Shown: positions 53,966 through 63,565, numbered from the stretch's first letter. The stretch: 64,000 nt of DNA from Aphanizomenon flos-aquae FACHB-1287 (GCF_014698755.1 NZ_JACJTO010000014.1:1-64000); one strand, 5' to 3'. Notes: generated from the letters alone by a model not told the origin. Made by a program: numbers and translations.

Positions 53966-56548
53966 TTAAATATTTGTTTGTTGTCTTTGATAAAGTGACC
54001 AGTACAAACCTTTTTGTTTTAAGAGTTCTAAATGTGTTCCTCTTTCGGCTATTACTCCTTTTTCCATGACTAATATTAAATCGGCTCGTTTGAGGGGGGC
54101 AAAACGGTGGGCAATTAAGAATACTGTGCGGTTAGAGGAAACATTTTTGAGGTTTTGTAATACTTGTTGTTCGGTTTCACTATCTAAGGCGCTGGTGGCT
54201 TCATCTAATATGAGAATTGGTGCAGATGCTAGAAATAATCTGGCTAATGCTATTCGTTGTCTTTGTCCTCCAGATAATGCTGTTCCTCTTTCTCCTACGT
54301 TGTTTTCATAACCATAAGGTAGTTGACTAATGAAGTCATGGGCTACTGCTAATCTGGCGGCTTCTACAACTTGTTCGGAGGTGATATCTGGATTTCCTAA
54401 TGTGATGTTTTCCAAGATTGAACCATTAAATAAAAAGTCTTCTTGGAGAACTACACTAATTTGTTGTCTTAAGGATGATAAGTCTGTACTTTTGATGTCA
54501 AATCCATCAATTAGAATTTGTCCTGATTCAATTTGATAAAGTCGTTGTAAAAGTTTGGAAAGGGTACTTTTTCCTGAACCACTACGTCCGACAATACCTA
54601 CAAATTGCCCTGGTTCAATATTAAAAGAAATTCCTTTTAATACTGGTTCTGTGTTGACATTATAGCGAAAGAAAACTTGATCAAAATTAACTTCACCTTT
54701 GAGGGGTGGTAATACTAAACCTGTTCCTGCTTCTGTTTCTGGTGCTGCATTGAGAATATCACCAATTCTATCTACTGATAATAGCACTTGTTGGAGATTT
54801 TGCCATAACTGTACTAGTCTTAATAGAGGGCTGGTAACTCTTCCTGATAACATTTGAAAGGCGATTAATTGACCAATAGTAAGTTGATGATCAATTACTA
54901 ATTTTGCCCCAAACCAAAGGATGATTAAGGTGGAAAAGTTAGTGAGAAAATTACCAATATTACTACTAATATTAGATGTGGTGGAAGCTTTAAAACTGGT
55001 ACGAATAAACCGAGCAAATAAACCTTCCCACCGTTCTCTGGCTATTGGTTCTGCTGCATGAGCTTTGACTGAATGAATGCCGGTAATTGTCTCAACTAAA
55101 AATGATTGACTGTCAGCACTGCGGTTAAAGGTTTCGTTTAGCCAATTTCGCAAAATCGGTGTGGCAATAATCGTTAAAGTCGCAAATAATGGTAATACAG
55201 CTAAGGCTACAAAGGTCAGGGGAATGTTATAATAAAACATTAATCCCAGGTATACTACAGCAAAAATACTATCAAGAATTACCGTTAAAGCTGTACCTGT
55301 AAGAAATTGGCGAATTTGTTCTAATTCCTGGACTCTAGCAACTGTATCTCCCACTCTCCGCGACTCAAAATAAGCCAAGGGTAAACGCATTAAATGGCGA
55401 AAAAGTTGGGCTGATAAACTCAAATCTAAACGTCGGGCTGTGTGGGTAAATATGAATAGCCGCAGTATACCCAGGATAGATTCAAATATAGCAACTAATA
55501 AGAGAGCGATCGCCATTACATCTAATGTGGCTAAACTCTCCTGTACCATGACTTTATCAATGATAACTTGAGTAATTAATGGTGAAGCTAAACCCAATAG
55601 TTGTAAGGTAAAAGAAGCTAATAAAACCTCACCTAATAAGCCTCGATATTTCCAAACTGCGGGGGTAAACCAAGCTAAATTAAATTTTTCTTGTTGGGAA
55701 GTTAGCTCAACTTGCCATAATGTACCATCCCAACAATTTTCTACCACAGATTGAGGTAATTGTTCACAAATATAATCAGGATTTTGGGGATTAGCAATAA
55801 TTAAATAATTACCTTTGATTCCATAAGCTACAACCCAATTTAATTGAGAATTTTCCCCTTCCTGATTGCTTTGATTCCACAACAATAAAGCGGGAAAAGA
55901 TAATTGGCGTAATTCACTCCAATTAATTTGTAATTTCCGCAATAATAACCCTAATTTCTCCCCAGTTTCTATCAGATTTTTAGGTTTTTGTCCGCGTAAT
56001 TGACGTTGTACCCATGCTAACTGTACAGGATTTTGTAAGTATTGTGCTACCATTGTTAAACAAGCAGCACCTCTATTTTCACTTCCCACAAAGGGATAAT
56101 TAGAAATTGTTGGTTGTTCGGATTTAGCAGGAGGTGAAACCAAAGGAGAATTAGGAACTGATAACACGGCTTCTAGCTCTTTTACTTCTATTGAACTGTT
56201 CCAAAATCCATCAACTTGAGGATTTAAAAACTTTTTCCATAGGGACGAATTCCAACACACAACTATGACTTCCTTGCTAGTAGCTACGGCTTTACAATCA
56301 GTAAATAATTGTTGACAATTACCAAACCAATCTCCTGTTTGCAAGGTAGCTACGGTTTTGTTTTCTTTTTCCTCTCTTAATCGGACTTTACCAGCGACAA
56401 TAAAAAATTGATTACCAGCTAATTTTTGTGACCAAATTTTTTCGCCAAGCTTGTAGTAATGTATTTCGGCTTGCTGTTTTAATTCGCTTTGTTCTTCAGC
56501 ATTTAGCCAGGATAGTGGCGGTTCATTCCATGGTAAATTGTTTAACAC
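53966..56548 (-). CDS. ABC exporter with CNB-like and degenerate C39-like N-terminal domains
   Basis: 860 residues. Residues 1-125 resemble a cyclic-nucleotide-binding beta barrel (GEKIWSQKLAGNQFFIVAGKVRL). About 150-290 form a C39-like domain in which the catalytic DCG is replaced (SENRGAACLTMVAQYL) and the His/Asp strand reads LNWVVAYGIKGNYLIIANP, so it is inactive. The ABC transmembrane domain (about 305-590) and the nucleotide-binding domain follow, with Walker A GIVGRSGSGKST (about 650), LSGGQRQRIALAR (about 757) and LILDEATSALDSE. It resembles HlyB/LktB-type exporters for type I secretion. The start is GTG. The PPIase gene lies 32 bp upstream on the same strand. Confidence 0.9.
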   Translation of the reverse strand: MLNNLPWNEPPLSWLNAEEQSELKQQAEIHYYKLGEKIWSQKLAGNQFFIVAGKVRLREEKENKTVATLQTGDWFGNCQQLFTDCKAVATSKEVIVVCWNSSLWKKFLNPQVDGFWNSSIEVKELEAVLSVPNSPLVSPPAKSEQPTISNYPFVGSENRGAACLTMVAQYLQNPVQLAWVQRQLRGQKPKNLIETGEKLGLLLRKLQINWSELRQLSFPALLLWNQSNQEGENSQLNWVVAYGIKGNYLIIANPQNPDYICEQLPQSVVENCWDGTLWQVELTSQQEKFNLAWFTPAVWKYRGLLGEVLLASFTLQLLGLASPLITQVIIDKVMVQESLATLDVMAIALLLVAIFESILGILRLFIFTHTARRLDLSLSAQLFRHLMRLPLAYFESRRVGDTVARVQELEQIRQFLTGTALTVILDSIFAVVYLGLMFYYNIPLTFVALAVLPLFATLTIIATPILRNWLNETFNRSADSQSFLVETITGIHSVKAHAAEPIARERWEGLFARFIRTSFKASTTSNISSNIGNFLTNFSTLIILWFGAKLVIDHQLTIGQLIAFQMLSGRVTSPLLRLVQLWQNLQQVLLSVDRIGDILNAAPETEAGTGLVLPPLKGEVNFDQVFFRYNVNTEPVLKGISFNIEPGQFVGIVGRSGSGKSTLSKLLQRLYQIESGQILIDGFDIKSTDLSSLRQQISVVLQEDFLFNGSILENITLGNPDITSEQVVEAARLAVAHDFISQLPYGYENNVGERGTALSGGQRQRIALARLFLASAPILILDEATSALDSETEQQVLQNLKNVSSNRTVFLIAHRFAPLKRADLILVMEKGVIAERGTHLELLKQKGLYWSLYQRQQTNI

Positions 56549-56580
56549 ATTTATTCGTTAAAATTGACTGTTTAAAAGTT

Positions 56581-57339
56581 TTAATTCAATTGAATTTTGA
56601 CTGTGAGATTTTGAATCTTATCTCCTAGCCATTTCTCAAATAATTCATTTTTTAGAGATTGTTGTAATTGAGGATCTTCTAAAGAGGCCGGAAGAATTTG
56701 TTCTAATCTAAATAAAGCAAAACGTCCTTCTATTTCTATGGGTTTGATCAATTTTCCAGGGGTGGTTGAGTCTACGGCCGCACGTAATATATCTGGTATA
56801 GTTCCCCGACTAATTGGTCCCATCATACCATTAAATACTCTTTCGTCGGCTAATGAATACTCTTTTGCTAGTTGTTCAAAACTACTTCCTTCTTCAATTT
56901 GAGTTTGTAGTTCTTCTGCTAATTCTCGACTGTCAACTAGAATCCGTGAAAGTACAACTCTATCTAAGTAAATCTTTCTTTCAATAAAGTATTCTGGTAA
57001 TTTTGATTCTGTGATTAATGCTTTGAGTTTCTCTAACTGAAAGCTAAAGGTAATAGATGTATGAAAAGTTGTATAATCTGTACCATTACTTGTTAGCCAT
57101 TCTTGAAATTTTTGGGCGTCAGTTAGTTGATTTTTTAGGCGAAAATCAATAATTGTCTGTTCAATTAATGCAGAACTAATCTCTATATCTGTTCTAGCAC
57201 TAATTTCTTGTTCAATGATGTGCTGACGCAGTACGTCACTAATAAAATTTCCCAGTCTCCCAGATATTTGTAGATATTTGACTACTTCAGTTAGGGCAAT
57301 TTCTTGACCGTTTACAGTTAAAAAAGATGAAGATTCCAT
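56581..57339 (-). CDS. SurA/PrsA-like peptidylprolyl isomerase (parvulin)
   Basis: 252 residues without a signal peptide. The N-terminal helical chaperone part (VVKYLQISGRLGNFISDVLRQHIIEQE; FQEWLTSNGTDYTTFHTSITFSFQLEKLK) is followed by a parvulin-type domain (about 120-225: LSRILVDSRELAEELQTQIEEGSSFEQLAKEYSLAD; MMGPISRGTIPDIL; GRFALFRLEQI). In cyanobacteria such genes sit beside HlyB-like exporters, as here. It may hold the exported protein unfolded. The HlyD-type adaptor expected in such clusters is not in this window. Confidence 0.88.
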   Translation of the reverse strand: MESSSFLTVNGQEIALTEVVKYLQISGRLGNFISDVLRQHIIEQEISARTDIEISSALIEQTIIDFRLKNQLTDAQKFQEWLTSNGTDYTTFHTSITFSFQLEKLKALITESKLPEYFIERKIYLDRVVLSRILVDSRELAEELQTQIEEGSSFEQLAKEYSLADERVFNGMMGPISRGTIPDILRAAVDSTTPGKLIKPIEIEGRFALFRLEQILPASLEDPQLQQSLKNELFEKWLGDKIQNLTVKIQLN

Positions 57340-57558
57340 GAAGTAATTCTCAGAATAATACTAAAACATCTATAAGACTTTCCATTAAATAATGGGGAAA
57401 ACAGTAGAAAATTATATTTAGTAATTATAAAGATTCGATAAATTAAATATGTAATTAAATCTGGTAATAAAATATCATAATTTTTTATTAAAAGTAAACT
57501 AAATGATTTTAGACGATAACTATTTTTCAATCTGTAAGCAATATGACAAAAATGATGA

Positions 57559-57590
57559 TGTTGGGTTTCCTGGTGTCAACCCAACCTACG
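57559..57590. repeat. Half-copy of the GTAGGTTGGGTT repeat
   Basis: TGTTGGGTTTCCTGGTGTC then AACCCAACCTACG, a single arm pair of the element at 42150-42289. Confidence 0.65.
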
Positions 57591-57613
57591 GAGATTTTGA
57601 TTTTAGTCAATAT

Positions 57614-58372
57614 TTAAAGAAAGATACTTTGGTAAATTAATGCTAATGTTATCGCCGCAATTGCACCAATTAGGGTATTAAAAATATTGACAACTTCATT
57701 GGTAAGCCAAATATATTTGGATTGCAAAGTTGCACCAATGACACTTTCTAAATTAGTGGCGATAAATGCGGCTATTACACACCAAAGAATACCCAGAGGA
57801 TTAATTAAATTTACTCCCCAACTAATCAGAGCGATCGCTATTGATGCTACTATACCAGCTAAAGTTCCTTCTAAACTGACTGCCCCTTCTGTCCCTCTCG
57901 GAACTGGCTGCAATGTGGTAATTAAAAAGGTGTTTTTACCATAAGCTTTCCCCACTTCACTCGCAGTTGTATCTGATAGTTTGGTACTAAAACTGGCAAC
58001 ATAACCCAAACATAACAAATATTTAAAACCAGGTAAAAACAATACTCCCAACGCACATAAAGCCGCTATTAATGCTGAACCCCAAACGTTTTCTGGACCT
58101 CTTGCACCACCACGTTTTTCTGCAATTCCTGCGGCTTCTTTTTCCGCTATACCAATGCGCGTTACCCCAGAACCGACAATAAAATAAAATACTACTACTA
58201 GATATCCTTGCCAACCTAGTGTTCCCCAAATGATAATTCCTAATAACCCAGCATTAAGTATACCTGCCGGGGTAAGCAATTTTTTGGGAATAATGGCTAC
58301 TATTCCTAGTAAAATCGTATTTAAGGCTAATCCCATTAACCAGGGATTGATAGAGTCTATTAAAGATAACAT
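57614..58372 (-). CDS. DUF92/TIGR00297 protein, phytyl-phosphate kinase VTE6-like
   Basis: 252 residues, polytopic. LTPAGILNAGLLGIIIWGTLGWQGYLVV, KRGGARGPENVWGSALIAALCAL, YVASFSTKLSDTTASEVGKAYGK, and VPRGTEGAVSLEGTLAGIVAS are the conserved blocks of the family. The plant (VTE6) and Synechocystis members phosphorylate phytyl phosphate for tocopherol and phylloquinone synthesis and chlorophyll phytol recycling. It is encoded alone. Confidence 0.88.
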   Translation of the reverse strand: MLSLIDSINPWLMGLALNTILLGIVAIIPKKLLTPAGILNAGLLGIIIWGTLGWQGYLVVVFYFIVGSGVTRIGIAEKEAAGIAEKRGGARGPENVWGSALIAALCALGVLFLPGFKYLLCLGYVASFSTKLSDTTASEVGKAYGKNTFLITTLQPVPRGTEGAVSLEGTLAGIVASIAIALISWGVNLINPLGILWCVIAAFIATNLESVIGATLQSKYIWLTNEVVNIFNTLIGAIAAITLALIYQSIFL

Positions 58373-58445
58373 CTGTGATAAATTATGGGTATTTTCAGAT
58401 TTTTAATGTGATAAAATTATTTTATCCTCTTTTATTACATTAATA

Positions 58446-58827
58446 TTAAGATTCTTTTCTACCTTGCTTTTCTATTGCTTGTCGTACTACTTCAATTCTC
58501 TTTTAGTATATTTAAATTCGCTTGTATTAGGATTAATTAATTGATAAAAAATATTTACAAGGGACTCCTTATTCTTTTTATTCTCTTTATTTTTCTTCCA
58601 GGCAATGTTAAAGATTTTATTTTCTAATAAGACTATTTTGCATATTTCAGCTTGACATCTTAATATACCTAAGTCTGTAATGTGCATATCTAGAATATCA
58701 TATATTGAATCTTTTTTTCTCCAACTGCTTCATATCTACTACCATCACAACTAAAAATGTCATAAAAAATCCAAAATTCACCAAATAATACCCCTGAGTC
58801 ATTGCTTTTATCCTTTATACATTTCAA
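58446..58827 (-). pseudogene. Frameshifted ORF of unknown function
   Basis: Three frame segments join into one plausible protein. NSLKCIKDKSNDSGVLFG then EFWIFYDIF...YEAVGEKK breaks at an A7 run near 58716. DSIYDILDMHITDLGILRCQ then AEICKIV...TKRELK breaks at a TAG (58487-58489). VRQAIEKQGRKES ends at TAA 58446. There is no ATG; TTG 58825 would be the start. One A-indel and one further shift suggest a decayed gene or sequencing errors in homopolymers. I recognise no family. Confidence 0.5.
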
Positions 58828-58909
58828 TGAATTTTATTAGAATTTATCATGGGATAGCATTTCATGAAAACAAAAATGTACACTCAATATTAATGGGGGT
58901 ATCAATTCC

Positions 58910-59158
58910 TTATTTACCCAATGATTCGAGTCTTAATAACCATGAATTAAAGTGAGGGCATTTATTCCGAATTACTTCTAATCCAATGGATTCAGCTAAT
59001 AGTGAGCCCACAGTAGATTTTGCTCTTTCATAATCAGGAAATTGGGCAATAATACGTTTACTAGGGGCTGTTTCCCTGCTATCATTAATCAACTCAGGGG
59101 TTTCATAGCTATCAGCAATAGTCTTGAGAATTAATGTATATAAAAATGTGGTTTCTGA
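58910..59158 (-). CDS. Unrecognised ORF without a clear start
   Basis: About 80 codons that look coding: [73 protein letters not shown]. There is no ATG; TTG 59092 gives a 60-residue form, and the frame is closed upstream by an in-frame TGA near 59160. It could be the 3' end of a broken gene or a short protein. It is divergent from hisF. Confidence 0.4.
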   Translation of the reverse strand, partial: SETTFLYTLILKTIADSYETPELINDSRETAPSKRIIAQFPDYERAKSTVGSLLAESIGLEVIRNKCPHFNSWLLRLESLGK

Positions 59159-59345
59159 TCCTCAATCACCCAAAGCCAGAGATTCTCGATTAATTGGGAT
59201 AACATCTGTTAAAGATGATGCAACGGAGGTGATCTTTCACGATTTAATTCCGGTTACAGAAATTGAGGAAATTCTCTTGTCAAATATTCCCCAATTACCT
59301 TTACAATTTAAATTCCTAGCAGTTACCGAAAATATAAAAGTCATT

Positions 59346-60119
59346 ATGTTGTCTAAAAGAATCTTACCTTGTCTAGATGTCAAGGCGGGCAGAGTTGTCA
59401 AGGGAATTAACTTTGTTAATCTTAAGGATGCTGGTGATCCTGTAGAACTGGCCAAGGTTTATAATGAAGCCGGTGCAGATGAGTTAGTGTTTCTAGATAT
59501 TACTGCTACTCATGAAGATAGGGCCACGATTATTGATGTCGTTTACCGGACTGCTGAACAGGTATTCATTCCCCTCACTGTCGGTGGTGGGATTCAAACC
59601 TTAGAAAATGTTAAAGATTTATTACGAGCTGGGGCTGATAAGGTTAGTATTAATTCTGCGGCCGTCAAAAATCCAGATTTAATCACCCAAGCAAGCGATC
59701 GCTTTGGTAATCAGTGTATTGTTGTAGCTATTGATGCTAGACGTAGACTTGATCCTGAGAATCCCGGTTGGGATGTATATGTTCGCGGTGGTAGGGAAAA
59801 TACTGGCATTGATGCCCTCTGGTGGGCTGAACAAGTCACAAAACGCGGAGCTGGAGAATTATTAGTCACAAGTATGGACGCTGATGGAACTCAAGCTGGT
59901 TATGATTTGGACTTGACAAAAGCGATCGCTAATGCTGTGGAAATTCCCGTAATTGCTTCTGGTGGTGCGGGAAATTGTGAACACATTCACACTGCTTTAA
60001 CTCAAGGTAAAGCCGAAGCCGCACTTTTAGCCTCTTTGTTACATTTTGGGCAACTCAGTGTAGCACAAATTAAAAATTATTTGCAAGAACGCAATGTTCC
60101 TGTCCGTCTCTCTCATTGA
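59346..60119 (+). CDS. hisF: Imidazole glycerol phosphate synthase cyclase subunit HisF
   Basis: 257 residues from ATG 59346, where the family start [20 protein letters not shown] lies. The (beta/alpha)8 barrel markers are present: catalytic Asp in [58 protein letters not shown] (second catalytic Asp) and VIASGGAGN. It uses ammonia from HisH to make IGP and AICAR in histidine synthesis. The same frame stays open for about 220 bp upstream (from 59124) without an ATG; this leader is discussed in the findings. Confidence 0.96.
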   Translation: MLSKRILPCLDVKAGRVVKGINFVNLKDAGDPVELAKVYNEAGADELVFLDITATHEDRATIIDVVYRTAEQVFIPLTVGGGIQTLENVKDLLRAGADKVSINSAAVKNPDLITQASDRFGNQCIVVAIDARRRLDPENPGWDVYVRGGRENTGIDALWWAEQVTKRGAGELLVTSMDADGTQAGYDLDLTKAIANAVEIPVIASGGAGNCEHIHTALTQGKAEAALLASLLHFGQLSVAQIKNYLQERNVPVRLSH

Positions 60120-60217
60120 TATCAAATACAGCGACCAACTCATCTATGGAATGTAGAACACAGTTTTCCAAAACAGTGTTACGATAAGGGTACTTCTATG
60201 AAGAAATATTAAGAAAT

Positions 60218-60409
60218 ATGTTGATTCCTATTTTAATCTTTGATGTGGCACTTGTAGCATGGTCGCTACACCTGATGGAAAAGGCCTATGAGCATAAAGA
60301 ATTTTCTCTCGTGTTGGCTGGTATACTAGTAGCCTTAGCAGCAGCAGCCATGCTGGTAGTTTATTTTCTAATGGGAAACTGTATGACTTATTTGTTACAA
60401 GTTGCCTAG
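60218..60409 (+). CDS. Small two-helix membrane protein
   Basis: 63 residues: helix one MLIPILIFDVALVAWSLHLM, a charged turn EKAYEHKEF, helix two LVLAGILVALAAAAMLVVYF. Size and pattern are those of small cyanobacterial membrane proteins of unknown function. It lies 98 bp after hisF. Confidence 0.65.
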   Translation: MLIPILIFDVALVAWSLHLMEKAYEHKEFSLVLAGILVALAAAAMLVVYFLMGNCMTYLLQVA

Positions 60410-60518
60410 AGAATATTCAAGTAAGAGGTAAGAGTAAAGAAGTTTTCAGTAATTTTAAGTTTCTTTACACAGTTTTATTTTATTGTGTTGACCTACTTAT
60501 GTTAAGGATTTAGCAACT

Positions 60519-61211
60519 GTGCGAGATGATTTACAGGGTTTGGATATTAGTCATGATCAACTTAAAAATGCGACTAACTTACCTGTTAATAATAAATTAA
60601 TAATTATTACTAATATTATTCAGCAGTTTATTAGAAAATCGCTAAAAAAAGCTCAACAAACAGAAAAACCGACTGTAATTTTTGCGGGACTGACTATTTT
60701 CGTTTGTACCTACCTATTTTTAGTAAAAATACCATTTTGGATATCAATCATATTTGTTTTATGGGTATGTGGAACAACACAAACTCTATTATATTTACTA
60801 TGGAAAGGAAAAAATAAGTTTCTCAACAGGAATATGACAAATTCTTTGCGGATTCTACTAAATGATGTAGAAAGATATAATTCCGTTATTAAAGCTATAG
60901 ATATTAATGACCAAATCGAAGATGTTGGTAACTTAGGAGTAGGTATACAAGAAAGAGAAAAAGTATTAGAAGCACTCGAATTAACTAGAAATGATTTAAT
61001 ACGGGCTTTAAAAACAGAGAGAATTTTGCGAGAGAATAAACATTTTATTATCACCAATTCTAATTTATTTACCAATAATTTAGCCACTTTGGCATCAATG
61101 CAAGTGAGTGAAGAAGCCACCGAACATGGTAGAATATTAAATGAAGCGTTACAAATTTCCTTAGATGTGCAGGAAGAAATGAAAAGACTGCAAAGCAAAA
61201 ATGAGCATTAA
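60519..61211 (+). CDS. Membrane protein with C-terminal coiled coil, unknown
   Basis: 230 residues from a GTG with AAGGA upstream. Two hydrophobic segments (TVIFAGLTIFVCTYLFLVKIP; WISIIFVLWVCGTTQTLLYLLW) at about 50-90 are followed by a soluble helical domain (MTNSLRILLNDVERYNSVIKAIDI; EREKVLEALELTRNDLIRALKTERILREN). The C-terminus ends in coiled coil (EEATEHGRILNEALQISLDVQEEMKRLQ). I do not recognise a named family. Confidence 0.7.
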   Translation: MRDDLQGLDISHDQLKNATNLPVNNKLIIITNIIQQFIRKSLKKAQQTEKPTVIFAGLTIFVCTYLFLVKIPFWISIIFVLWVCGTTQTLLYLLWKGKNKFLNRNMTNSLRILLNDVERYNSVIKAIDINDQIEDVGNLGVGIQEREKVLEALELTRNDLIRALKTERILRENKHFIITNSNLFTNNLATLASMQVSEEATEHGRILNEALQISLDVQEEMKRLQSKNEH

Positions 61212-61329
61212 TACATAATATGTGTTTAGATATAAAATATAGCTAGAGAAAATACTTTCACTTTTCTCTCTTCTTCTAACTCCTCCCTGAACGTAAATTC
61301 TGCTAAATCCTATTTTACAAATTTTGAAA

Positions 61330-62094
61330 ATGAACTGGCAAGAAATTAGAGGCACCTGGGTACTTGTTCCGTCTAATCCTATCGGGATTATTCATTTTTT
61401 AGGTGGTGCATTCGTAGCTACATTACCACATTTAACCTATCGTTGGTTACTCGAACATCTAGCAGATAAAGGATATCTAATTATTGCTACACCTTTTGTG
61501 AATACATTAGATCATATAGCGATCGCTAAATCTGTACTTCTCAAATTTGAATATACTCTAGAAAGGTTACAAGACTCTGGAGAAATCCGCAAACTTTACC
61601 TGCCAATTTATGGAATAGGACATAGTATGGGTTGTAAACTCCATTTACTCATTGGTAGTATGTTTTCAGTTCAACGTGCCGGCAATATTTTAATATCTTT
61701 TAATAACTTTGCTGCTAATGAAGCTATACCTTTAGTAGAACAATTAAATTCTCAATTAGATATTGAATTTACACCTACACCTACACAAACTCACCGAATA
61801 ATTCAAGAAAGCTATCAGATTCGGCGAAATTTATTAATAAAATTCAATAAAGATACCTTGGATCAATCAGCAACCTTAACCACAATTTTACAACAACTTT
61901 TTTCTGATATGGTGACAACACAAACTTTATCAGGAACTCATACCACACCCTTAGGACAAGATATTAAATGGCAACCAGGAAGTTCTTTCAGTCCTTTTGA
62001 TGCTTTAGGACAATGGTTAAAACAAGAAGTCTATCGAGATTTAAACCAATTAAAACAAGTTATATTGTTTTGGCTAAATCCCCTTTCCTATTGA
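61330..62094 (+). CDS. DUF1350 family protein (alpha/beta-hydrolase-like)
   Basis: 254 residues from ATG 61330. MNWQEIRGTWVLVPSNPIGIIHFLGGAFV is the family start, PHLTYRWLLEHLADKGYLIIATPF follows, and YGIGHSMGCKLHLLIG is the nucleophile elbow (GHSMG). DUF1350 proteins occur in cyanobacteria and plastids. The fold suggests a hydrolase, with no known substrate. The stop is 4 bp before the response-regulator gene. Confidence 0.9.
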   Translation: MNWQEIRGTWVLVPSNPIGIIHFLGGAFVATLPHLTYRWLLEHLADKGYLIIATPFVNTLDHIAIAKSVLLKFEYTLERLQDSGEIRKLYLPIYGIGHSMGCKLHLLIGSMFSVQRAGNILISFNNFAANEAIPLVEQLNSQLDIEFTPTPTQTHRIIQESYQIRRNLLIKFNKDTLDQSATLTTILQQLFSDMVTTQTLSGTHTTPLGQDIKWQPGSSFSPFDALGQWLKQEVYRDLNQLKQVILFWLNPLSY

Positions 62095-62098
62095 TCCC

Positions 62099-63235
62099 AT
62101 GTTTGAAATCTTAATCATTGATGATGACCAATCTATCCAAATATTCCTCAAAAGAATATTAGAAAAACAAGGTTATAAAGTTATTACTGCAAGTACGGGA
62201 GAGGAAGGAATTTTCAGAACCATGGATTCACCTCCAGCCCTAATTATATGTGATTGGATTATGCCCGGATTAAGTGGTATAGAAGTATGCGATATCATTA
62301 AAAAAGATCCCAAATTATCCACCACATTTTTTATCCTATTAACATCTTTAGATTCAGTTGCTAATCGAGTTAAAGGATTAGATGCTGGTGCGGATGATTT
62401 TATCACTAAACCCATTGAACAAAATGAACTACAAGCCAGGGTAAGAGCCGGTTTACGTCTACATCAATTAAGTCAGGATTTACATACCCAAAAGCTACTT
62501 TTAGAAACAGAATTAGCCGAAGCTACAGAATATGTAAAATCCCTTTTACCCCTACCCATAAATCAACCCTTGAGTATCAAGTTTACGTTTTTACCATCAC
62601 GGCAATTAGGTGGCGATTGTTTTGATTATAATTGGCTTGATACTGATTCTTTAGCTATTTACCTACTAGACGCTGCTGGACATGGACTTAAAGCCACCCT
62701 ACCGGCCATTTCTGTCTTAAATCTCTTACGTTCCCGCGCTCTCAAAGATTTAAATTACTATCAGCCCAGTGAGGTATTAGCAGCTTTAAACACTACCTTT
62801 CAAATGAATTATCAAAATGATAAATATTTTACGATTTGGTATGGAGTTTATAATCGAGTTAGCCGTCAATTAACATATTCTAGTGCTGGACATCCACCTG
62901 CAATTATTCTTTCTGGAAATTCTCCTATTAATACAGAGGTAAAAAGATTAAAAACTCCAGGAGTACCTGTGGGGATGTTTCCTGAAGCTAAATATGTTAA
63001 TGCTTGTTGTCATATTGAAAAATCTAGTACCCTTTATATTTTTAGTGACGGTGCTTACGAAATTACTCAATCAAATGGTACTCTTTGGAGTTTAGAAGGT
63101 TTCATTCAGATTTTAATTAGCTTACAGTATTCTGTTGATAACCAACTTGATTATATACTGGATTATCTAATTAATTTAAACTCCAAAGATACATTTGAGG
63201 ATGATTTATCTATTCTCCAAGTGAAATTTGATTAA
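62099..63235 (+). CDS. Response regulator with PP2C/SpoIIE-type phosphatase output (RsbU-like)
   Basis: 378 residues. The receiver domain (1-120) has acidic DDDQ near residues 7-10, the phosphoacceptor ICDWIMPGLSG (D about 53), and FITKP (Lys near 103). A short coiled coil (LRLHQLSQDLHTQKLLLETELAEA) leads to a PP2C/SpoIIE phosphatase (about 165-378) with LGGDCFDYNWL, YLLDAAGHGLKATLPA and FSDGAYEITQ metal aspartates. Such proteins dephosphorylate STAS anti-anti-sigma factors. A STAS gene lies immediately next door, convergent. It begins 4 bp after the DUF1350 gene. Confidence 0.93.
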   Translation: MFEILIIDDDQSIQIFLKRILEKQGYKVITASTGEEGIFRTMDSPPALIICDWIMPGLSGIEVCDIIKKDPKLSTTFFILLTSLDSVANRVKGLDAGADDFITKPIEQNELQARVRAGLRLHQLSQDLHTQKLLLETELAEATEYVKSLLPLPINQPLSIKFTFLPSRQLGGDCFDYNWLDTDSLAIYLLDAAGHGLKATLPAISVLNLLRSRALKDLNYYQPSEVLAALNTTFQMNYQNDKYFTIWYGVYNRVSRQLTYSSAGHPPAIILSGNSPINTEVKRLKTPGVPVGMFPEAKYVNACCHIEKSSTLYIFSDGAYEITQSNGTLWSLEGFIQILISLQYSVDNQLDYILDYLINLNSKDTFEDDLSILQVKFD

Positions 63236-63565
63236 TTAACTGGCAGAAACTAAAAGATTATTAAATGCGTCTTTATTAGGAACAATCGTAAATATACTAT
63301 CTATGCCAGTTAATTCAAATAATATCCTAACTTGCTCATTAATTGAACATATAACCATCTTGATACCAGATTCTTGTAAGGTTTTAAATGTTAAAACCAA
63401 CGCACCTAGTCCAGAACTATCCATAAAGATGACACTTTGGCAATCAATTAATACAATTTTGATGCCACTGGTAATCACTTCTTTAATAGTTTCCTGAAAA
63501 CCGTGAGAGGTAGTAGCATTAAAGTTTTGACTAAGTGCAATCACTTTCACTTGCGGATTGATCAT
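63236..63565 (-). CDS. STAS-domain anti-sigma factor antagonist
   Basis: 109 residues, single STAS domain: VKVIALSQNFNATTSHGF, VLIDCQSVIFMDSSGLGALVLTFK (the DSSGLGAL phosphoserine loop), GIKMVICSINEQVRILFELTGI and FTIVPNKDAFNNLL. The serine is the usual switch phosphorylated by an RsbW-type kinase and dephosphorylated by an RsbU-type phosphatase such as the neighbour. The two stop codons abut at 63235/63236. Confidence 0.92.
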   Translation of the reverse strand: MINPQVKVIALSQNFNATTSHGFQETIKEVITSGIKIVLIDCQSVIFMDSSGLGALVLTFKTLQESGIKMVICSINEQVRILFELTGIDSIFTIVPNKDAFNNLLVSAS

